A stretch of DNA of 12,065 nt from CAZCWX01 sp964502465 (GTDB lineage Bacteria > Desulfobacterota > Binatia > Bin18): the NCBI GenBank assembly GCA_964502465.1, contig CAZCWX010000368.1, forward strand, positions 1-12,065, in the 5' to 3' direction. Shown piece after piece: positions 7,112 through 12,065 of the stretch; the first letter of the stretch is position 1, and the number at the start of each line of letters is the position of its first letter. The translations under genes and the position numbers were made by a program. The notes beneath the pieces were generated by a model. The model was given only the letters and a program-made list of their open reading frames with translations. It had not been told where the DNA came from and did no database searches.

Positions 7112-8593
7112 TCAATCCGCACTCGATGCAGACTTCACGACAGATGTGGCACTGTGTTCTGGCACAGGAGTGTTTCCGCTGACGACTTGCTGGACCTCCT
7201 CCAGAGTCAGCCCCTTCGTTTCCGGGGCATACCACAGAACGAGCAGTGCTCCCAGCACCGGACCAATCGCAGTGACCGCAACGGCTCCCGAGATGCCTAG
7301 CGTCAGAATAAAGGCAGAGATGATAAATGGGGTGCCGACCTCGGCGATCCGACCAAACAAATTGGTTGTCCAGCCGTAGCCAGTCGCGCGGATTGCGGTG
7401 GGAAAGAGTTCCGAGGCATACACGTGCGTGGCAGTATTGGCCGAGGCAAACCCGAAGACCGTGAGGATCATCCAAAAGTACTGGGCAGCTTCGGTTCGTA
7501 CTTGGAACAGCATAAAGATCGCCACCGCCGCACCCATATAAAATCCTGCACAAGTCAGCTTCCGACCGATACGATCAATCAAGTAACCAGCAACCACATG
7601 CCCGGCCACACCACCAGCGTAGCCCCAAAAGATAATGAGTCCCACAACCGAGGGTGTAAACCCTAGCTCTTCACGGACATAGATGACCCAAAAGGCAACC
7701 GCCGGCGCGGTCACCAGGTGGACACAGTTCCAGAGCAACGTCACGAGGAGGGTGCGATACCGATACTCAGGTTTCCACGGAATCTGAGCATGTTGGTATT
7801 CTTCACGGAGAATCTCACGCACGCTGCGTTGCCGACTGTCTCTCACTCCGCGCTCTGCAGTGAAGCGTCGAGTCTCGCGCATGCCGAAGCGTAAGACAAA
7901 GACCAACGCCAGCGGGATCACGCCAATGATATACAGCACGCGCCAATCCGCTCCATCTACCGGCAACCCCAGAAGGCGCTGGATCGAAGCGACCACGGTT
8001 TGCCCGTTATCATGTAACCAGTTGCCTTCCGACGGCACGCAGTTTCCCTCGGCAACAGTGCCGCTCACGCAGTCACCGAGGAGGATGTATGAGTGCAGCA
8101 GCGCGATGACCATCACGCCAACCGTGGCAAAACTCGTCAGGATCGCAATCGCCCGACCACGCAGGCGGGCGGGAAATTCCTCACCGATCATAATGATCGC
8201 CAGCGAGTATTCAGCAGTGAGAAAAATCCGCGCCAGAAATTGGTAGATGGTGAAATCGATCTTCCCGACGGCAAACGCTGTCAAGGAATTGAAAACGGCG
8301 AATCCGACAATGGTCAGCATCATCAAGGTTCGCCGCCCCCAGCGGTCAGCAAAGAACAGAAAGAAAAAAGAGGCGACCATCCCGAGGCGTGTGATACCGA
8401 AGATCACACCCCACTCGGCCAGACTGATGTTGAGGGTCTTGCGGGTATCAGGCGCGGCAACGGTCAGCATCGCCGCGTCGAATCCATCAAACAGGGTTGC
8501 CGTAGATAACAGGGCGAAGAGGAAGATCAAATAGCCGTTGACCTGGGTAACCTCAACGTCACTGTAGGGCGTAGCAGTCTGCTGAGTCTTCAT
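7112..8593 (-). CDS. major facilitator superfamily transporter (sugar/aromatic acid porter type)
   Basis: A 493-residue inner-membrane carrier with about 12 predicted spans. DGFDAAML in the first span (residues 36-43) resembles the D-G-[FY]-D motif of aromatic acid:H+ symporters. ADRWGRR (82-88) is the MFS loop 2-3 signature, and PETKGLTLEEV near the C-terminus is the sugar porter-type PETKG motif. Transport should be proton-coupled; the substrate is probably an organic acid or sugar-like compound but is not determinable. A longer hydrophilic loop (GDCVSGTVAEGNCVPSEGNW and following) with two Cys, apparently between spans 5 and 6, probably faces the periplasm and could hold a disulfide. Only a weak AGG precedes the ATG. 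It lies downstream of the FTR-like gene on the same strand, about 200 bases away, so co-transcription is uncertain. Confidence 0.87.
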   Translation of the reverse strand: MKTQQTATPYSDVEVTQVNGYLIFLFALLSTATLFDGFDAAMLTVAAPDTRKTLNISLAEWGVIFGITRLGMVASFFFLFFADRWGRRTLMMLTIVGFAVFNSLTAFAVGKIDFTIYQFLARIFLTAEYSLAIIMIGEEFPARLRGRAIAILTSFATVGVMVIALLHSYILLGDCVSGTVAEGNCVPSEGNWLHDNGQTVVASIQRLLGLPVDGADWRVLYIIGVIPLALVFVLRFGMRETRRFTAERGVRDSRQRSVREILREEYQHAQIPWKPEYRYRTLLVTLLWNCVHLVTAPAVAFWVIYVREELGFTPSVVGLIIFWGYAGGVAGHVVAGYLIDRIGRKLTCAGFYMGAAVAIFMLFQVRTEAAQYFWMILTVFGFASANTATHVYASELFPTAIRATGYGWTTNLFGRIAEVGTPFIISAFILTLGISGAVAVTAIGPVLGALLVLWYAPETKGLTLEEVQQVVSGNTPVPEHSATSVVKSASSAD

Positions 8594-8606
8594 GGGGGCT
8601 CAACCT

Positions 8607-8770
8607 GAGAGTGAGGGAATAGGAAAACCGGGGAAAGGAAGAACGAAACGGAGAATCGGAGACGGGAAGAACCGGAGATCCTAAGAACACATCGGACAAC
8701 CGGAGAGCCGGAGGGAGGGTTTTTCTTTCACCGATTCACCGATTCGCCGCTTCTTTTTTTACAATTCTCC
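8607..8770. other. low-complexity purine-rich then pyrimidine-rich spacer
   Basis: The gap between the MFS start and the FTR-like stop holds no gene. Its left part is purine-rich with scattered CGGAGA/ACCGGAG units (8649-8713). Its right part carries the direct repeat TTCACCGATTCACCGATTCG and a run of seven or more T. No promoter or strong terminator is evident. Confidence 0.45.
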
Positions 8771-8799
8771 AGCGCTCCAATTCTTCGTGTTCGCCAGGT

Positions 8800-9207
8800 C
8801 TACTCTTCCGCCTCCCCTTCAACCTTAAACCGCGCCTCCCGCCCTTTGTCGGGAGTTGGGTCTTTCACCAACCCATAGATCTGCCTGCCCTCATGATCTT
8901 CGGGCAGATATTCCGTGATCGGCAATCCTTCAGGTGAGACAAAAAGCAAACAGTGGCAGTATTTCCACTGCTTCATTTCATCACAGGCACACACCCACTC
9001 CCGACTACGTTCGAGTTCAGCTTTTTTGTCTGGATAGAAGTTACACGGACACAAGGGCCGACCGACTTCGTCGATATTGGCAGCGAGCCCCATGACGACC
9101 GCCTCGGTCACTTCTTTGTCCGGATGAGGGGAGGTTCCGGTCTTCTCCCAATACTTCTGCACATAGGTGCGCATCCGCTTCAGGCTCTTTTCCGATGGTT
9201 GATTCAT
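8800..9207 (-). CDS. ferredoxin-thioredoxin reductase catalytic-type [4Fe-4S] protein
   Basis: A 135-residue protein with the six-cysteine signature of the FTR catalytic subunit (PF02943): C53-P-C55, C73-A-C75 and C84-H-C86. In characterised FTR, the cysteines equivalent to C53, C73, C75 and C84 bind a [4Fe-4S] cluster, while C55 and C86 form the disulfide that reduces thioredoxin with ferredoxin electrons. Here 17 residues separate C55 and C73, against the usual 16, and the second pair is C-A-C rather than C-P-C. The C-terminus after about residue 95 is a charged tail. No variable-chain partner gene is in the window. A G-rich stretch (AAGGGGG) precedes the ATG. It is transcribed divergently from the dehydrogenase-selenoprotein operon, so it may supply electrons to that module, which is inference. 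Confidence 0.88.
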   Translation of the reverse strand: MNQPSEKSLKRMRTYVQKYWEKTGTSPHPDKEVTEAVVMGLAANIDEVGRPLCPCNFYPDKKAELERSREWVCACDEMKQWKYCHCLLFVSPEGLPITEYLPEDHEGRQIYGLVKDPTPDKGREARFKVEGEAEE

Positions 9208-9230
9208 ACAAGGCCCCCTTCGTACATGGG

Positions 9231-9260
9231 TTGCTTTTTATCTCTCTTATCCCGTATCTA
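9231..9260 (+). promoter_or_regulatory. possible promoter of the dehydrogenase-selenoprotein operon
   Basis: In the 85-bp gap between divergent genes, TTGCTT (9231-9236) and TATCTA (9255-9260) are spaced by 18 nt on the plus strand. The match to consensus is only moderate, but it is the best candidate upstream of the operon. Confidence 0.25.
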
Positions 9261-9292
9261 GAATGGTGTCATCTTACTCTTCGAGGAAGAAC

Positions 9293-10276
9293 ATGCCATC
9301 CCCGATCATCTATGTGACCCGGCGGATCCCTGACTCAGCACTTTCCCTGCTACACACATGCGGCACGCTTGCACTGTGGGAACCCGATGAGGTCATCCCA
9401 CGAGAGATATTGCTCCAACACGTCCCCGGAGTCGAGGCGCTGCTCTGCATGGTCACAGAACGGATTGATGAAGAATTGCTCAACCACGCGCCACGACTCA
9501 GGATTGTCGCCAACATGGCCGTTGGTTACGACAATGTTGATATCCCGGCACTCACCCGTCGCAGAGTGGTGTTAACCAATACTCCAGGAGTACTGACCGA
9601 AACCACAGCGGATCTGACCTTTGCCCTTCTCCTCAGCATCGCACGACGGACCAGTGAAGGAGAACGCATTGTGCGAGCAGGCCTCTGGCGCTCCTGGAGC
9701 CCGTTTTCCTTTCTCGGACATGATGTCCACCATATGACTTTGGGCATTCTCGGTCTCGGACGCATCGGGACGGAAGTGGCAAAACGAGCAAAAGGGTTCG
9801 ATATGCGGATCCTCTACACGAATCGGTCTCGCAACCGAGAGGCCGAAGAACGCTTTGGGTGCGTGCCCGTTGATCTGACCACCTTGCTCCGAGAGTCCGA
9901 TTTTTTCTCGGTGCATGTCCCACTCACACCAGACACACGACGGATGCTGTCGATGCCCCAGTTCAAACAGATGAAACCAACAGCTTTTTTGGTGAACGTT
10001 GCGCGTGGTGCGATCGTCGATCCACAGGCGTTGTATATGGCGTTGCGCGATGGGATTCTCGCCGGAGCTGCACTTGATGTCACCGATCCTGAACCGATTC
10101 CGGTAGATGATCCGCTGCTGACTCTCGACAATTGTTTAATCGTTCCGCATATTGGCAGTGCTAGCATCACGACTCGGACGCGGATGGCAACCCTCGCAGC
10201 AGAGAACATCGCAGCCTATCTGTCCGGTCGCCGTCCTCCGACTCCCGTTAACCCTGAAGTATTGGAGCAACAGTAG
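9293..10276 (+). CDS. D-2-hydroxyacid dehydrogenase (glyoxylate/hydroxypyruvate reductase-like)
   Basis: A 327-residue cytosolic NAD(P)-dependent enzyme of the D-isomer 2-hydroxyacid dehydrogenase family. The Rossmann motif is GLGRIG (G154-G159). The catalytic residues are R238 in VNVARGAIVD, E267 in DPEPIP and H286 in PHIGSAS. NMAVGYDNVDIPA and HVPLTPDTRRML are the other usual segments. It should interconvert a 2-oxoacid and its D-2-hydroxyacid; similarity is closest to the glyoxylate/hydroxypyruvate reductase group, but the substrate is not certain. The start at 9293 is chosen because GAGGAAG (9283-9289) lies just upstream; the frame opens at 9263 with ten extra residues lacking a ribosome binding site. 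It is the first gene of an operon: its stop is 2 nt from the next start. Confidence 0.9.
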   Translation: MPSPIIYVTRRIPDSALSLLHTCGTLALWEPDEVIPREILLQHVPGVEALLCMVTERIDEELLNHAPRLRIVANMAVGYDNVDIPALTRRRVVLTNTPGVLTETTADLTFALLLSIARRTSEGERIVRAGLWRSWSPFSFLGHDVHHMTLGILGLGRIGTEVAKRAKGFDMRILYTNRSRNREAEERFGCVPVDLTTLLRESDFFSVHVPLTPDTRRMLSMPQFKQMKPTAFLVNVARGAIVDPQALYMALRDGILAGAALDVTDPEPIPVDDPLLTLDNCLIVPHIGSASITTRTRMATLAAENIAAYLSGRRPPTPVNPEVLEQQ

Positions 10277-10278
10277 CC

Positions 10279-11316
10279 ATGGCCGCCTATTCATTCCAAT
10301 CAGCAACCTATGAACTCGCCGACGCGTTTGCCGTCAATGACGTGTACCAACAGAATGGCTGGACTGATGGCCTGCCCATTATCCCACCGACCGAGGAACA
10401 TGTGTCTGAGTCCCTTAATGCCGCAGGTTTGCTCCCAAGCGACGTTATTGGGGTCGAATCCGTTCGCCAGCGACCGATCACCGCAGAGAAAGTCGCGATC
10501 AATGCAGTGATGGCAGGGTGCCTTCCCTCCTATTTGCCTGTCATCGTCGCAGCACTCCGTGCCATGTGCGAACCAGAATTTAACCTGCACGGCAGCACTG
10601 CCAGCACTGGCGGCAGCGCACAGTTGATCGTGGTCAATGGTCCTATACGGACCGCAATCGGCATGAATGCAACCCACAACGTATTAGGAGCGAACAACCG
10701 GGCCAACGCGACTATAGGCCGTGCGATTCGCCTGGTCTTGATTAACGTGTTAGGCTGTGTTCCTGGCCAACTCGATCGTGCGACCCTTGGACATCCCGGG
10801 AAACTGACCTTTTGTATTGCTGAAGATGAAGAAGACAGCCCCTGGACACCGCTCGCGCAAGAGCGCGGTATTCCTGCCAGTACCTCTGCGGTCACAGTGC
10901 TCGCAGGGGAATCTCCACATCAAGTGATGAACGAATGGACCCAAGATCCTGAAGAGATTGCCGAGACGTTTGCGGCTGAGATTCGTCACAACATGCTGAC
11001 GTACTCTGTCTGGCCGGGGAACTATGCGTTGATTATCCCCAAGCAGTTGCGTGATATTTTCGCCGCTGCCGGCTGGCAAAAGAAAGATATTCGGGAATAT
11101 GTGGATCGCTCGGCCCGCGTCTTTCGGCGAGAATGGGCAACAGTAGGGAAGAAAAACATTGTTGATCGTGGTGACGGACCGAACCAGGAGTTCACAGCAT
11201 TGCGCGCGCCCGAGGATTTACTGGTGATTGCTGCGGGTGGTCCAGCCGGTGGGTTCGCCGCAATCGTTCCTCCGTGGCTGGGATCACGATCACGCGCGGT
11301 GACGAAGGGAATATGA
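10279..11316 (+). CDS. conserved protein of unknown function, partner of the UGSC selenoprotein
   Basis: A 345-residue soluble-looking protein with no signal peptide or clear membrane span. I do not recognise a named enzyme family. Notable segments are NGWTDGLPIIPPTEEHV near the N-terminus, INAVMAGCLPSYLPV, CEPEFNLHGSTASTGGSAQ, RANATIGRAIRLVLINVLG and GHPGKLTFCIAEDEEDSPW. From memory, similar proteins occur beside or fused to UGSC-type proteins, so a joint function is likely. Four cysteines lie in the well-conserved-looking N-terminal half (C81, C97, C160, C179); the Gly/Ser-rich stretch around 106-114 could bind a ligand. It starts 2 nt after the dehydrogenase stop, with GGAGC inside that gene's end as a possible ribosome binding site, suggesting translational coupling. 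A repeat element separates it from the selenoprotein gene. Confidence 0.8.
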   Translation: MAAYSFQSATYELADAFAVNDVYQQNGWTDGLPIIPPTEEHVSESLNAAGLLPSDVIGVESVRQRPITAEKVAINAVMAGCLPSYLPVIVAALRAMCEPEFNLHGSTASTGGSAQLIVVNGPIRTAIGMNATHNVLGANNRANATIGRAIRLVLINVLGCVPGQLDRATLGHPGKLTFCIAEDEEDSPWTPLAQERGIPASTSAVTVLAGESPHQVMNEWTQDPEEIAETFAAEIRHNMLTYSVWPGNYALIIPKQLRDIFAAAGWQKKDIREYVDRSARVFRREWATVGKKNIVDRGDGPNQEFTALRAPEDLLVIAAGGPAGGFAAIVPPWLGSRSRAVTKGI

Positions 11317-11338
11317 CAATGGTACTGCCATCCCGCTT

Positions 11339-11397
11339 AAATCCCCCTGCGCTCTGCGCTTCCCCCCTTTGGCAAAGGGGGGAATAAGGGGGGATTT
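11339..11397. repeat. nested palindromic element upstream of the selenoprotein gene
   Basis: The inner hairpin is TTCCCCCCTTT (11360-11370), a GGC loop and AAAGGGGGGAA (11374-11384), a perfect 11-bp stem. The outer arms AAATCCCCC (11339-11347) and GGGGGATTT (11389-11397) are perfect 9-bp complements. It sits inside the operon between the partner gene and the selenoprotein gene and may attenuate or stabilise the transcript. No U tract follows, so it is not a typical intrinsic terminator. Confidence 0.8.
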
Positions 11398-11436
11398 CTG
11401 CCCGAAGGCAGTGTTCGGAACAGTTTTTTGCGCAGG

Positions 11437-11442
11437 AAGGAG
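11437..11442 (+). promoter_or_regulatory. ribosome binding site of the selenoprotein gene
   Basis: AAGGAG with 9 nt before the ATG at 11452 selects this codon over an upstream in-frame alternative at 11428. The family's N-terminus (LRVLDPT) begins directly after it. Confidence 0.75.
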
Positions 11443-11451
11443 CAAACCAAT

Positions 11452-11982
11452 ATGAACCTCCGTGTTCTTGACCCAACATTTGGTGAGGCAGTCGCGGCTT
11501 CCAATACCACGGTTAGCCTGAAGTCGCTGGCAGGGCGTACAGTGGGCTTACTGGACAACAGCAAGCTCAACGTCAAGGAGTTCCTCAACTCTGTAGAAGA
11601 ACTTCTCCGCTCGCGTCATGGTGTCACAAATGTTGTACGGCTAAAAAAGCCCGACGCCAGCCGACCAGCACCACCGGAAGTACTGGCGCAGATGACAGGA
11701 TGCGATGCGGTGATCTCGGCGGTTGGTGATTGAGGGAGCTGTTCGTCGTGCAGTTTGCACGACGCCATCTTGGCCGAGAAACAAGGGATTCGCGCAACTG
11801 CGGTTATTACCGATCGATTTGTACAGACAGCCAAGGTCATGGCACAGGTCTCAGGCAAGCCTGAGTATCCGTTTGCCGTGATTGCCCATCCGATCAGCAA
11901 CAACACCGACGCTGCATTACGCGAAAAAGCTGAGGCCGCAGTGCAGCAGTGCGTAGCGATTTTGGTCCAGACGCGGCCCTGA
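11452..11982 (+). CDS. UGSC family selenoprotein (Sec encoded by in-frame TGA at 11731)
   Basis: A 176-residue protein if TGA 11731-11733 is read as selenocysteine (U94). Upstream residues (LRVLDPT, GRTVGLLDNSK, RLKKPDASRPAPPE, CDAVISAVGD) and downstream residues (GSCSSCSLHDAILAEKQGI, VITDRF, YPFAVIAHPIS) both match the UGSC family in one frame, and the TGA falls at the U. The redox centre reads U94-G-S-C97-S-S-C100, giving UxxC and CxxC pairs. The fold is probably a compact alpha/beta domain; the function of the family is not established, though a thiol/selenol redox role is likely. A hairpin 10 nt after the TGA acts as SECIS. The gene's true stop is also TGA (11980-11982). It belongs to an operon with a D-2-hydroxyacid dehydrogenase and a conserved partner. 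Automated callers would give two fragments or a pseudogene. Confidence 0.9.
11744..11764 (+). promoter_or_regulatory. bacterial SECIS element for selenocysteine insertion
   Basis: CGTCGTGCA (11744-11752), loop GTT (11753-11755) and TGCACGACG (11756-11764) form a perfect 9-bp hairpin within the coding sequence. The stem begins 10 nt after the TGA, and 19 nt separate the TGA from the loop. This fits the bacterial SECIS model: a stem close behind the UGA, a loop 16-37 nt away and a G in the first two loop positions, as in the E. coli formate dehydrogenase GU loop. SelB with Sec-tRNA would bind here. Confidence 0.88.
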
Positions 11983-11999
11983 CTGGAGGAATTATAATC

Positions 12000-12065
12000 A
12001 TGGGTTCTGTCTATGACGTTATTATGGGGGTCAGTGCCCGTACCGCTCTTTTGTCTTTTGCCGTC
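12000..12065 (+). CDS. start of a further operon gene (truncated by window edge)
   Basis: An ATG at 12000 follows GGAGG (11985-11989) by 10 nt and lies 17 nt after the selenoprotein stop. The 22 visible residues read MGSVYDVIMGVSARTALLSF and two more. The ribosome binding site and tight spacing support a real gene in the same operon. Too little is present to name it. Confidence 0.6.
   Translation, partial: MGSVYDVIMGVSARTALLSFAV

Noticed and set aside
8093..8534. Plus-strand open frames opposite the MFS gene
   Set aside because: They are rich in Arg/Lys and lack recognisable domains, being reverse-frame shadows of a clear transporter gene.
11314..11337. Selenocysteine at the TGA ending the partner gene
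   Set aside because: The frame meets TAA seven codons later and no suitable hairpin follows, so this TGA is an ordinary stop.
11428..11982. Two separate small genes or a nonsense-broken pseudogene at the TGA
   Set aside because: Both parts belong to one family in one frame, the TGA falls at the motif U, and a SECIS-like hairpin follows at the right distance.

Overview
The window looks like a piece of a free-living bacterial chromosome with moderate-to-high GC and many accessory genes. Its gene set is two luciferase-like flavin oxidoreductases, an amidohydrolase-2 enzyme, SLC13 and MFS carriers, a DUF1772 membrane protein and a UGSC-family selenoprotein. Nearly every other gap carries a palindromic repeat. 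This mix is reminiscent of uncultured soil or sponge-associated lineages such as Tectomicrobia/Entotheonella or Binatota. That placement is inference from gene content only; no marker gene is present.

Layout. Positions 1-1121 (minus) hold the N-terminal part of a class III nucleotide cyclase fused through a membrane segment to a TolB-like domain; it is cut by the window edge. A near-consensus promoter places its transcript start almost on the GTG codon. An amidohydrolase (1331-2506, plus) converges on an SLC13-type anion carrier (2641-4233, minus), with a palindromic element in the gap. A luciferase-like oxidoreductase with a signal peptide (4387-5364, plus) diverges from the carrier and converges on a DUF1772 protein (5371-5802, minus). 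On the minus strand follow a second, cytoplasmic luciferase-like oxidoreductase (6054-6935), an MFS carrier (7112-8593) and a ferredoxin-thioredoxin reductase catalytic-type protein (8800-9207).

The most notable part is the plus-strand operon from 9293 to the right edge. It encodes a D-2-hydroxyacid dehydrogenase (9293-10276), then 2 bases later a conserved protein of unknown function (10279-11316), then a selenoprotein (11452-11982) whose reading frame is crossed by an in-frame TGA at 11731. Both halves of that frame match the UGSC family, and the TGA falls exactly at the U of U-G-S-C. A perfect 9-bp hairpin with a GTT loop begins 10 nt after the TGA, as expected for a bacterial SECIS element. 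A further gene starts at 12000 and runs off the window. Ordinary gene calling would split the selenoprotein into two fragments.

Read together, the region appears to be catabolic and redox-oriented: uptake of organic anions (SLC13, MFS), ring or chain oxidation and hydrolysis (luciferase-like enzymes, amidohydrolase), and a selenium-dependent thiol redox module with a dehydrogenase and a divergent FTR-type reductase. The substrate of the selenoprotein module cannot be told from sequence.
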